From: Gammaproteobacteria bacterium
GTDB taxonomy: Bacteria > Pseudomonadota > Gammaproteobacteria > Xanthomonadales > Wenzhouxiangellaceae
Length of the DNA: 64,000 bases
NCBI GenBank assembly: GCA_021772985.1
Contig: JAJFKX010000046.1
Location: 62,001-126,000 of the forward strand
Reading direction: 5' to 3'
Translations under genes and position numbers: made by a program
Shown here: one piece after another, positions 26,501-34,190 of the stretch
How positions within the stretch are numbered: the first letter of the stretch is position 1
How the letters are laid out: each line of letters begins with the position of its first letter
The notes under the pieces: model-generated
Told to the model about the DNA's origin: nothing
Seen by the model: the letters and a program-made list of their open reading frames with translations, nothing else
Databases searched by the model: none

Positions 26501-26726
26501 AATGTTGCCGATGTTATTGTCGGTGGCTGATGGTGCCCAGGTTTATCGTGGGATTGCAGCTGTGATTATCGGAGGCATGTCAACCAACACCATATTTGTT
26601 TTCTTTTTACTTCCAGCACTAATGCATCAGCGGAAATTTGTGGAGCAAATTGATCCTGCTGCTGAACAACATACCGATAATAGTATCGGTAATCGACATA
26701 GAGGAAAAATAGTTGCCATTGATTAA
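23598..26726 (+). CDS. RND family efflux pump (AcrB/MdtB-like inner-membrane transporter)
   Basis: 1042 residues, the full RND length. The first segment LGMAIVASLVAIRQLPLQLLP and the following PEISIVTLWRAASPKEMEVQIAVPQEKVL are typical of hydrophobe/amphiphile exporters. Two large periplasmic loops alternate with two six-helix membrane halves; the central half has SLAGLAFAVGLILDASIVIAE and the C-terminal half TMVGFVILLGLVVNNAVLLI. The acidic residue in GLILDASIV occupies the usual proton-relay place. It takes substrates from periplasm or membrane and needs an outer-membrane TolC-type channel, which is not encoded here. Context suggests export of, or immunity to, the locus product, but a general drug pump cannot be ruled out. 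Confidence 0.9.
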   Translation: MIQFSLWCQRNVAVFGLLLGMAIVASLVAIRQLPLQLLPNVDLPEISIVTLWRAASPKEMEVQIAVPQEKVLRGIPGLKRIQTDLLAGSATITMTFRLGTDINESLIEVVSRLSRAPALPGDAEEPVITTNGALNGNVAGTFIIKTKPGNTRHVNEYIEYVEDAVMPRFQQLPGIASVSFDNDLRTEVRITVDPYLIAHLDIGIAELKRLINQRQDVTGGVAEVGRRQYMVRLSGAESIEELGNAVLKWRNGQPVYLRDIATISYQHARQTLTLRQNGRDALMLIVRRATGSNVVDILDDSAAVVDELNHGEFGRRGLTIENSLDTSVFIRRAVIMVFSNLVIGVVLAVAVLWWFLRNYQLTFAIAASIPVSLLISVLVLRIFDLSLNVISLAGLAFAVGLILDASIVIAESAVRHSNAAKNLTQGINKGVSSVAMALFASTVTTVAVLAPILLIGGVEGQIFKDLAIALIAGVTLSLVIAMTMLPMLLGLFKGTLDNSYLQQNHARQAKWLADLVMRINRKPQYRWVLIITLLLLPLVLALKWIPEADYLPPANYDQIGTLFSISPGYNLPTLHQELGDQLDSRLMPYFNGEKQPRLKSFLLYLSPEEGYLGIRTQEPDQIDEMMELVKNDISTGFADVDVFTFRTPIFSNFGVGRNIDIDIHSQDLKLSQRVAREAGRILSEVLPEAYVAPVPDLANDEPELRFTMNEARATEFGLAFEDLGDLLKAYTEGLYLNDFFDGQRRRDVILDVPGWQSPDQLLAIPVATASGVTLPLRELASVKTTSGPRELRRINYHRTVTLQITPPENLSLEDTLSRINEQVLPTARAMLQDQGVIEISGSADRLTTLLSTMGKNFVYALLLLVILLTLLFKSLRDSLLVVLTIPLALAGGVGALHMVNLFTFQSMDLLTMVGFVILLGLVVNNAVLLINETHHKEREGASRNVAIRHAIQVRYLPILMTTLTSIFGMLPMLLSVADGAQVYRGIAAVIIGGMSTNTIFVFFLLPALMHQRKFVEQIDPAAEQHTDNSIGNRHRGKIVAID

Positions 26727-26741
26727 AGGAGTAACAGTGGT

Positions 26742-27965
26742 ATGAATTATGTACAACAAATTACCGATTCCAATGAGGTATCGGCCGACCGATACAAACC
26801 GTCAGATATTAACAGCGGCTTTGAAATTTTATTGCAAGAATGCAGCGAGCATAAACTATGGCATAACCCATTATTAAAGGATTGTGCTGCCGGCCTGCTT
26901 GATCAGGGTGATTTTCAGGTGTTGTTTGAGCAACATTATTTTTATGCACGGAATTTTACCCGCTTGCTCGCGGCGGTGATGATGAATTGTGAAGATGATT
27001 ATTACCGTGCACGATTATCTGAGAATCTGTGGGAAGAAGCAGGCATGAAAGACGTTGAAGAGCGACATTCGACGTTGTTTTACCGGTTTTTACACGACCA
27101 TTTGAATATTGAGTCGGTTGATAAGCTTGAGTGCAAGCCACACACAAAAATGCTGTGTGAAAAATCCCTGCATTATGTCGCTGGCGCGCCTGCGATCATG
27201 GGCGCCAGTTTCATGAGTTTTGGCGTCGAAGGCATTGTTGCGAGGCTTTACTCTATATTGGTCAAAGGCATGTTGAATGCAGGTTTGAGACAGGAATATT
27301 TGGGTTACTTTGCATTGCATATCGGTTGTGATGATGAACATGCTGAAACACTTAAGGCGTTGGTCGCTCATTACGCAGAAAAGTCTGCCGATGGCTGGCT
27401 GGGCCAGTGTCGTGCTGGTATGAATGCTGCATTGGACTTGCGTGACGAGTTTTTTCAGAAGGTCTATGAGGATATACACCAGCAAGATTTTAATGCACTG
27501 GTCAGGCGAATATCATTGCCCCAGCCGGTCAAGCACGAGCTCAGCGATTTGGTGCTGGATAACTGTGCTGAACAAGGTGATGAATTGTATTCGAACCAGG
27601 ACCGAAGCAATGGTATCAATTTCTTCGTAACGCGCCTTAATGTTGCTGCTGAAGTTATGGATCCACGCATTTTATCCATACCGGTTGAATCGCATAATGA
27701 GTACCATTCGCATGCACATGAGACATTATTTTATGTGCTTGAAGGTAATGGGGAAGTCAAACTGGATAACCAATGCTTTCCGATCAGTGCTGGCGATATG
27801 GTTTATGTGCCTCGTTGGGTCAAACACCAAAGCCGGAATACCGGAGCAGTATCATTAAAGATACTAGCTGTTACTGATTATGGGTTGACGCGTCTGGTGC
27901 CATCCAATAGTGAAACAAGCTACCGAACCTGCCCGGAAAACGCCGCTTTTTCGGATACGACTTAG
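26742..27965 (+). CDS. Haem-oxygenase-like diiron oxidase fused to a cupin domain
   Basis: 407 residues, soluble. Residues about 25-240 form a helical haem-oxygenase-like fold with the metal pattern of diiron oxidases/oxygenases: Glu/His in WEEAGMKDVEERH (98-109), Glu163 and a DDEH block (197-200). Residues about 290-385 are a cupin barrel with HSHAHE (322-327), then LEGNGEV, GDMVYVPRWVKH and His362. The two metal sites may act in sequence on one substrate, or the cupin may bind substrate. It lies 15 bp after the RND gene with AAAGGAG upstream, so it belongs to the efflux operon. A tailoring role on the peptide or on a small-molecule decoration is inferred. This fusion is unusual beside a pump. 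Confidence 0.78.
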   Translation: MNYVQQITDSNEVSADRYKPSDINSGFEILLQECSEHKLWHNPLLKDCAAGLLDQGDFQVLFEQHYFYARNFTRLLAAVMMNCEDDYYRARLSENLWEEAGMKDVEERHSTLFYRFLHDHLNIESVDKLECKPHTKMLCEKSLHYVAGAPAIMGASFMSFGVEGIVARLYSILVKGMLNAGLRQEYLGYFALHIGCDDEHAETLKALVAHYAEKSADGWLGQCRAGMNAALDLRDEFFQKVYEDIHQQDFNALVRRISLPQPVKHELSDLVLDNCAEQGDELYSNQDRSNGINFFVTRLNVAAEVMDPRILSIPVESHNEYHSHAHETLFYVLEGNGEVKLDNQCFPISAGDMVYVPRWVKHQSRNTGAVSLKILAVTDYGLTRLVPSNSETSYRTCPENAAFSDTT

Positions 27966-28001
27966 CAGTTCGACGTAACAGAAGACTAAGTCAGCAACCG
28001 C

Positions 28002-29684
28002 CTAATCAGAAGTTTCCTGGTTATACGCTGATTGATGAACCCCTAATGCCGCCCGGCCCGAGGGGTCATTAATCTGCTGAAGGCTGGCATCCCAGGCGGT
28101 GGCTTCCGGGGTACTGCAGGCTACACTTGGACCGGCAGGAACCGTTTCAGCAGCTGCGCGCAATGGGAAATGTTGTTGAAAAATACTGCGATAATGATAG
28201 GCTTCCTTGCTGACGGGTGGGTGATAAGGGAAGCGGTCATGCGCGGTCAGCATTTGCTGATCAGATACTTGCTGGTTGCAATAATCACGCAGCCCGTCGA
28301 TCCAGCCATAACCAACACCATCGGAGAATTGTTCCTTCTGGCGCCAGGCGATGCTGTCAGGCAATAAGTCAGCAAAACATTCCCTCAGCACGTATTTTTC
28401 CATACGCCCCGGACCGGTCATTTTGATGGCAGGATTCAATTGCATGGCTATGTCCAGAAATTGTTTGTCCAGGAACGGAACACGTGCTTCCACCCCCCAG
28501 GCTGCCATGGCTTTATTGGCACGCAAGCAATCGTAAGAATGTAACCGCTGTATTTTGCGTACCGTTTCCTGATGAAAACTGCGCGCGTCCGGTGCTTTGT
28601 GAAAATACAGGTAGCCACCAAAAATTTCATCGGCACCTTCGCCGGATAACACCATCTTGATACCCATTGCGCGGATTTTTCTGGCCAGTAAAAACATCGG
28701 TGTAGCAGCGCGAATAGTGGTGACATCGTAGGTTTCCAAGTGATAAACCACCTCTTCCAGAGCGTCAAGACCTTCTTGCTGGGTATATTCAAAACCATGG
28801 TGAATGGTGCCGAAATGTTCAGCGGCGGTCTGAGCTGCGGCTAGATCAGGTGAGCCTTTTAAGCCGATCGCGAAAGAATGCAGTTGTGGCCACCAGGCTG
28901 GGCTGGCTTCGTTGTCTTCGATACGCCGCGTAGCATGTTTTTGTGCCAGTGCTGCGATAATCGATGAGTCCAGGCCACCAGATAAAAGTACGCCATATGG
29001 CACGTCGGTCATCAGGTGGCTGGTGACTGATTGCTCCAATGCCTGTCGCAACACGCTGCTATCGTTGCTGGCATCAGCAATATGAGTGTAATCCAGCCAT
29101 GCCGGCTTAAACCAGGGTACTGGCTGTTGGTTCTCACTGCTCCAATAATGACCGGGAGGAAACTCAGATACGGTAGTGCAGATACTGATCAATGCTTTCA
29201 TTTCTGAGGCGATCAGCAACTGGCCATGTTCATCACGACCATAGTACAACGGGATGATACCAACCGGGTCACGAGCGATCAGGTATTGGTTATTACTGGT
29301 ATCAAACAAAGCAAAAGCATACATACCTTGTAAATGCTCGACTAAGCGGGCGCCATGCTGACGATAAAGTGGCAGGATAACCTCACAGTCGGAGTGTGTT
29401 TGCCAGCTATATTGATCAGCCAGCAGCTCGCGTAATGATTGGTGGTTATAAATTTCACCATTGACGGCCAGCAGCAGTTGCTGATCCTCGCTGACCAATG
29501 GTTGAGCGCCGTGCTCAAGATCAACGATAGCCAGCCGTTCGTGTGCCAGAACTGCATTTTCGCGGATAGCTATGCCACTCCAGTCGGGTCCGCGGTGACG
29601 TTGTTTGCGTGATTGGCGTAAGGCCAATGGCCGCAGGCTTTCGGCTGGTTGGGTCAAGTTGAAGATGGCGAAAATTCCGCACAT
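28002..29684 (-). CDS. asnB: Asparagine synthetase B (glutamine-hydrolysing)
   Basis: About 560 residues from the ATG at 29684. This start is required because class II amidotransferases need Cys2 as nucleophile (MCGIFAIF), so the longer frame from 29741 is wrong. The glutaminase half has KQRHRGPDWSG, HERLAIVDL and NGEIYNH; the synthetase half has the pyrophosphate loop SGGLDSSIIAA, SGEGADEIFGGY and CLRANKAMAAWGVEARVPFLD. It makes Asn from Asp, Gln and ATP. Full conservation points to a housekeeping enzyme of the E. coli AsnB type rather than a lasso-type cyclase. It is convergent with the oxidase-cupin gene and marks the edge of the accessory locus. Confidence 0.92.
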   Translation of the reverse strand: MCGIFAIFNLTQPAESLRPLALRQSRKQRHRGPDWSGIAIRENAVLAHERLAIVDLEHGAQPLVSEDQQLLLAVNGEIYNHQSLRELLADQYSWQTHSDCEVILPLYRQHGARLVEHLQGMYAFALFDTSNNQYLIARDPVGIIPLYYGRDEHGQLLIASEMKALISICTTVSEFPPGHYWSSENQQPVPWFKPAWLDYTHIADASNDSSVLRQALEQSVTSHLMTDVPYGVLLSGGLDSSIIAALAQKHATRRIEDNEASPAWWPQLHSFAIGLKGSPDLAAAQTAAEHFGTIHHGFEYTQQEGLDALEEVVYHLETYDVTTIRAATPMFLLARKIRAMGIKMVLSGEGADEIFGGYLYFHKAPDARSFHQETVRKIQRLHSYDCLRANKAMAAWGVEARVPFLDKQFLDIAMQLNPAIKMTGPGRMEKYVLRECFADLLPDSIAWRQKEQFSDGVGYGWIDGLRDYCNQQVSDQQMLTAHDRFPYHPPVSKEAYHYRSIFQQHFPLRAAAETVPAGPSVACSTPEATAWDASLQQINDPSGRAALGVHQSAYNQETSD

Positions 29685-29922
29685 AACAGTGATCTGATTA
29701 ATTAACAACTTGCAGCATATTAGATTTGCAACAAAGCGCAATAGCTGCAGCAGTGATAATGGTAATGAAATTAAAGCCCGATCATTGTCAAACAGTGCTG
29801 ACGGCAGTTTTTAACTAATTAGAGGTGCTTGCTGTAGAATCAATGCAATGGCTCATGGAGCGCTGTTATCGGCACTGATAGAGCAAGCTGGATGAAATTT
29901 TAGATTGAGTTAGCTTAGTAAG

Positions 29923-30366
29923 ATGCTTAAATTTTTGCGCGATCAATTACAACCTGCAAAGCAGAAAGCTGAGGAATTATCCCTGGAGCTGGCTGCAACC
30001 ATGCTGTTGCTGGAGACTGCAGATGCAGATGGTTCTATTGAAAATACCGAACTGGATGCACTGCGTTCTGCGTTAGTGAGCACATTTGGTTTAACCGACA
30101 ATGCTGTTGATACGTTGCTGACGGAAGCGCGGCAACATTTGAGCACCAGTGATGGTGTTTATGTGTTTGCCAGACGCCTCCGTGAAGCCTGGACATCAGC
30201 GCAGCGCAGGCAATTGCTGGTTAGTTTGTGGTCGGTTGTGTATGCCGATGGGCAGGTGGATCGTTATGAAGAAAGCCACTTACGACAAGTGGCTGACCAG
30301 TTGGGTTTGACCCATGCAGAATATGTCCAAGCCAAGCATTCAGTGGAACGTGGCGCTATTCAGTAA
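29923..30366 (+). CDS. TerB-like protein
   Basis: 147 residues, helical and acidic. It shows the two TerB-type repeats ADADGSIENTELDAL (about 34-48) and YADGQVDRYEESHLRQVADQLGL (about 106-128), each an EF-hand-like Asp-rich turn followed by a helix. TerB proteins bind metal ions and occur in tellurite/stress clusters, but solitary copies such as this have no established role. It is cytosolic. It overlaps the 3' end of the convergent DUF4426 gene by 11 bp. Confidence 0.8.
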   Translation: MLKFLRDQLQPAKQKAEELSLELAATMLLLETADADGSIENTELDALRSALVSTFGLTDNAVDTLLTEARQHLSTSDGVYVFARRLREAWTSAQRRQLLVSLWSVVYADGQVDRYEESHLRQVADQLGLTHAEYVQAKHSVERGAIQ

Positions 30367-30796
30367 AAAACTGTTGCCGGAATTTCACTACCAAAGGTTG
30401 ATCCGCTCCATCTGGAGTAATGTTGAGAGTGAAGTCAAAGGTTTCTTCATTACGTACCCGAAGTTGTCCTAAGTAATAGATGGCTCCCTGGTCATCTACT
30501 TCTTTGATCTCGATATCACGTAATTGCCCGCTAAGGTTACGCCCGGTGGCTGTGACCTTGGCATGCACCGGCGTGCCGGGAGTATTCATGACCTTACTGA
30601 GTATGGCTATGTTTAACAGCGCGCGGGTGCTGGAGCGCTGAATACCATACTGCTGAGCTGCCGCTGGGGGAATCAGATTAGTGTTCAGTGCATTAAAGTG
30701 CACAACATAATCGCCAAAGTCCTGAGAGCGTTGCGCTAGGGCGTTGCAGGACATTATCAGACCCAGGAATAAAACGATCAAAGCAAGTTTGCGCAT
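30356..30796 (-). CDS. DUF4426 periplasmic protein
   Basis: 146 residues with a signal peptide ending ALA before QRSQ. The mature part begins FGDYVVHFNALNTNLIPPAAAQQYGIQRS and continues with a beta-sandwich-like pattern ending VVKFRQQFFTE, the form of the DUF4426 family, whose members are exported proteins of unknown function often encoded near yggT/proC in gammaproteobacteria, as here. It lies 27 bp downstream of yggT and is probably the last gene of the yggS-proC-yggT transcript. Confidence 0.82.
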   Translation of the reverse strand: MRKLALIVLFLGLIMSCNALAQRSQDFGDYVVHFNALNTNLIPPAAAQQYGIQRSSTRALLNIAILSKVMNTPGTPVHAKVTATGRNLSGQLRDIEIKEVDDQGAIYYLGQLRVRNEETFDFTLNITPDGADQPLVVKFRQQFFTE

Positions 30797-30823
30797 AGTG
30801 TCAATACCTCATTCAATATCTGG

Positions 30824-31363
30824 CTATCGCCATCCTATCAGAATCATTAAAAACTGTATGCCGATTATGGCTACCAGCGGCGACAAGTCCAGCCCTGCGA
30901 TGGCGGGTATCACTCTTCGTATGCGACCCAGTACCGGTTCTGTCAGCTGATAGATCAACGGAATTATAGGGTGTCGGGCTCGCTGGCCAAACAGGCTAAT
31001 CAGCACATTGGCGATTATTAATATCAAATAGGTCATTAACAGGGTCTGAATGCTACGTTGGATAGCCAGAAACAATATGGCTCCCCATGGTAGTTCTGCT
31101 TGGTTGGCAACCAGGCGCAATAGCAACGCCAGTGCTTGCAAGCCGATGAAACAAACCACGCCGGCCATATCCAGACGGCCGATCGAGGGAATTAATTTAC
31201 GTGCCGGTTTCAGCACCGGGTCGGTAAATCGTACGATAATTTGTACCAGGGCATTGTAGTAATCCGCGCGAATCAGTTGCAGCAGCACTCGCAGTAAGAT
31301 CAGCAGTGAAAATATCTGGATGACTGTATCAGTAAGATAGAGTAAAGCTTGTACTGGTTGCAT
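30824..31363 (-). CDS. yggT: YggT family membrane protein
   Basis: 179 residues made of two similar halves, each with two membrane segments and the family block FTDPVLKPARKLIPSIGRLDMA (first half) or LTEPVLGRIRRVIPAIAGLDLS (second half). Residues after each block are hydrophobic (VVCFIGLQ, LVAIIGIQ). YggT proteins are inner-membrane proteins implicated in osmotic shock and cell division or envelope functions. The gene follows proC and yggS in the common gammaproteobacterial order. Confidence 0.9.
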   Translation of the reverse strand: MQPVQALLYLTDTVIQIFSLLILLRVLLQLIRADYYNALVQIIVRFTDPVLKPARKLIPSIGRLDMAGVVCFIGLQALALLLRLVANQAELPWGAILFLAIQRSIQTLLMTYLILIIANVLISLFGQRARHPIIPLIYQLTEPVLGRIRRVIPAIAGLDLSPLVAIIGIQFLMILIGWR

Positions 31364-31420
31364 AATCAGAGCCTAACCTTGCGAGACTTTTGGGTAATCA
31401 GATGACATCCAGTCAGCGCA

Positions 31421-32233
31421 TTAATTGACACTGGAAAGATCAATGCCACGTTGATTTGCAGCTTGTACCGCCTGCTCCATGATTTCAACAAAACCATTTT
31501 CCTGTAATACATGTAAGGCTGCTGCTGTGGTCCCTCCAGGTGAGGTAACCTGTTGACGCAGTTCAGCTGGAGTGACATCTGATTGAAGTGCCAGTCGACA
31601 GGCCCCTGCGCCGGTAGCTAATGCCAGCCTGGTGGCAGTGTCTGGTTCTAACCCGATTTTCTGACCGGCTTTGATTAATGCTTCAATCAACAGGAAAAAA
31701 TATGCCGGCCCACTGCCGGATACCGCAGTTACTGCATTAATCTGTGATTCCCTGGTTACCCATACAGCTTCTCCAGTAGCTTCCATGATTCGTTTGGCAA
31801 GCTGTCGTTGGGAGTCATTAACATATTCATTGGCTGCCAGACCACTGATCCCTGCGCCGATCAATGCCGGTGTATTGGGCATGGCCCGGACCACCGGCTG
31901 CTGCTCAGAAAGCCCTTTGCAAATCTGTGCGCTGGTAATGCCGGCAGCAATGGATATAACCAATTGTCGGGGCTCTACGGATGCATGGATGCTGGAGAGT
32001 ACGATGTCCATGATCTGTGGTTTGACCGCTAAAATAATTGCGTCACTATTGTTCACGGCATCATTATTATCAGCTGATGTTTTGATGGCATAGTTTGAAG
32101 CCACGGCGTTGCGAGCCTGTTGCGAGGGGTCGCTGGCGATTAACCCGTCAGTAAAGCCTTGTTTGACCAGGCCGCTAATCAGTGCTTGTGCCATATTGCC
32201 TGCGCCGATAATGCCGATACGTAAGTCGTTCAT
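31421..32233 (-). CDS. proC: Pyrroline-5-carboxylate reductase
   Basis: 270 residues. N-terminal NAD(P) loop IGIIGAGNMAQALISGL, the central VRAMPNTPALIGAG block and the signature SGSGPAYFFLLIEALIKAGQKIGL plus TSPGGTTAAALHVL. The enzyme reduces pyrroline-5-carboxylate to proline in the cytosol. It begins 22 bp after yggS and ends 57 bp before yggT, consistent with one transcript. Confidence 0.95.
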   Translation of the reverse strand: MNDLRIGIIGAGNMAQALISGLVKQGFTDGLIASDPSQQARNAVASNYAIKTSADNNDAVNNSDAIILAVKPQIMDIVLSSIHASVEPRQLVISIAAGITSAQICKGLSEQQPVVRAMPNTPALIGAGISGLAANEYVNDSQRQLAKRIMEATGEAVWVTRESQINAVTAVSGSGPAYFFLLIEALIKAGQKIGLEPDTATRLALATGAGACRLALQSDVTPAELRQQVTSPGGTTAAALHVLQENGFVEIMEQAVQAANQRGIDLSSVN

Positions 32234-32255
32234 GGTTTTTCAATGATCCCTGTGG

Positions 32256-32924
32256 TCATTTCCGTGGGCCAAATATTGCAGTTCCGATACGGACCATGGT
32301 AGCACCCTCCTGGCATGCTATCTGCCAGTCGCCTGACATACCCATCGAGAGTGTATCTGCACCAGGGGTAAGCTCTAAGCATTGTTGATAGGCGGTATAC
32401 AGAGCGGCAAAACTAAGGTGTTTTTCGGTATCTGATTGCAGTTGCTTTGGGATGCCCATAATGCCACGTAATCTGAGGCTGCTGTATGTGCCAATAGTTT
32501 GCGCCAGAGGCGAAATCTGGTTGGGTGCTGCACCAGATTTTTGCTGTTCAGCATTGACATTGATTTGCAGCAAAATGTTCAATGGAGGCAGAGATGTTGG
32601 GCGATGATTGCCCAACCGTTCAGCGAGTAGTTGGCGATCCACACTGTGTACCCAATCAAACTGTTCGGCAATCGGGCGAGTTTTGTTGCGTTGCAATGGC
32701 CCGATGTAATGCCATTGAATACCCGGCAAATCACAGCAATCGATTATTTTCTGTTCAGCTTCACGCAGGTAGTTTTCGCCGAAGGCTCGTTGCCCCAGCG
32801 CGTATAATTCCCGAATCTTCTCTACCGGTTGTCCTTTGCTGACAGCCAGAAGCTGGCTTGCCGGCGCCAGTCGTTGCATTTCGTTGATGATGTTTTGATA
32901 TCGTTGTTGCAGTGTTGGCATCAT
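32256..32924 (-). CDS. yggS: YggS family pyridoxal-phosphate homeostasis protein
   Basis: 222 residues. It has the PLP-binding lysine in LLAVSKGQPVEKIRELYALGQ, then FGENYLREAEQKI, WHYIGPLQRNK, and the phosphate-binding LSMGMSGDWQIACQEGATMVRIGTAIFG near the C-terminus. These proteins bind PLP as a single barrel domain and balance vitamin B6 and amino-acid pools. It is the first gene of the minus-strand yggS-proC-yggT group and diverges from pilT, with a 152-bp shared upstream region. Confidence 0.93.
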   Translation of the reverse strand: MMPTLQQRYQNIINEMQRLAPASQLLAVSKGQPVEKIRELYALGQRAFGENYLREAEQKIIDCCDLPGIQWHYIGPLQRNKTRPIAEQFDWVHSVDRQLLAERLGNHRPTSLPPLNILLQINVNAEQQKSGAAPNQISPLAQTIGTYSSLRLRGIMGIPKQLQSDTEKHLSFAALYTAYQQCLELTPGADTLSMGMSGDWQIACQEGATMVRIGTAIFGPRK

Positions 32925-33076
32925 GATTACCGGGTTATTCGGTGCTTGGTAGTTTACCGGTTATTGGGCAATTGTATTGCGCAGCAGACTTACACAGAGG
33001 TTTCGAAACTGATACAGTTCTGATCGACATGGATTTATTTTAAACCGCAATAGTATTGTTATCTTAGGAAGCGTGT

Positions 33077-34114
33077 ATGGATATCGCCGAGTTACTGGCA
33101 TTTACAGTTCGCCATAAAGCCTCTGACCTGCATTTGTCGGCGGGTTTACCACCGATGATTCGGGTAGATGGTGAAATTCGCCGTTTGGACGTTGATGTGC
33201 TGGATCGTAAGCAAGCCTCAGAATTGATTTACAGCACCATGACAGATCACCTGCGGCGAGATTTTGAAGCTGAACTGAATGTTGACTTTTCATACAACAT
33301 AACCGGCCTTGCGCGTTTTCGTGTCAATGCTTTTCATCATGATCGTGGTACGGGTTGCGCATTTCGTGTGATTCCGGAAGAAATCATGTCGTTGGATGAT
33401 TTGCAGGCCCCACCCATTTTTCGTGACATGATAATGGTTCCGCGAGGACTGTTCCTGGTCACCGGTCCGACAGGTGTTGGTAAGTCTACAACCCTGGCCG
33501 CCATGCTTGATCACATCAACAAGAATGTTCCTGGGCATGTTCTGACCATTGAAGACCCGATCGAGTTTGTGCACCAAAGCAAAAATTGCCTGATTAATCA
33601 GCGGGAAGTCGGTCGTGATGCACGTAGTTTCAATTCAGCCCTTCGGGCTGCTCTGCGTGAGGACCCGGATGTTATTTTGATAGGTGAATTACGTGATCAG
33701 GAAACCATTCGGCTAGCACTTACTGCTGCGGAAACAGGACATATTGTGTTTTCTACGGTACACACCAGCTCTGCGCCCAAAACAATCGACCGTATCATCG
33801 ATGTTTTCCCTGCCGGAGAAAAATCTATGGTGCGATCGATGCTATCTGAATCATTGCGGGCAGTGGTTACACAAACCTTGTTACAGAGAAAAACCGGAGG
33901 CCGCGTCGCTGCGCATGAAATTATGGTGGCAACTGCAGCAATCCGGAACCTGATCCGTGAGGACAAAGTGGCTCAGATGTATTCAGTGATTCAAACGGGT
34001 CAGAATGTGGGCATGCAAACTATGGATATGTCGCTGGAAGCATTGGTGAATCGAGGTATCATCACCAAGCAGGAAGCTGCTCGCAAAGCACAGAATCGAC
34101 GCAATTTTGAATAA
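33077..34114 (+). CDS. pilT: Twitching motility ATPase PilT
   Basis: 345 residues, exactly the usual size. The N-terminal PAS-like half starts with ASDLHLSAGLPPMIRVDGEIRRL. The RecA-like half has Walker A GPTGVGKST (130-138), the Asp box, Walker B ILIGELRDQETIRLALTAAETGHIVFSTVHT with the His box, and the C-terminal motif IRNLIREDK. It is a cytosolic hexameric motor that powers type IV pilus retraction. AGGA 7 nt upstream marks the ATG. It pairs with pilU 76 bp downstream. Confidence 0.96.
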   Translation: MDIAELLAFTVRHKASDLHLSAGLPPMIRVDGEIRRLDVDVLDRKQASELIYSTMTDHLRRDFEAELNVDFSYNITGLARFRVNAFHHDRGTGCAFRVIPEEIMSLDDLQAPPIFRDMIMVPRGLFLVTGPTGVGKSTTLAAMLDHINKNVPGHVLTIEDPIEFVHQSKNCLINQREVGRDARSFNSALRAALREDPDVILIGELRDQETIRLALTAAETGHIVFSTVHTSSAPKTIDRIIDVFPAGEKSMVRSMLSESLRAVVTQTLLQRKTGGRVAAHEIMVATAAIRNLIREDKVAQMYSVIQTGQNVGMQTMDMSLEALVNRGIITKQEAARKAQNRRNFE

Positions 34115-34190
34115 TAGCCAGCGTATAAAAATGTGCGCGGGCTGCTAACAGGCTTATAATCCATAGATACCCGTAACAAGGAGAATGTTG

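Noticed and set aside
28002-29684. asnB as a member of the peptide locus (lasso-type cyclase or Asn supply)
   Set aside because: It is convergent with the efflux operon, has the full glutaminase half with Cys2 and reads as a housekeeping AsnB.
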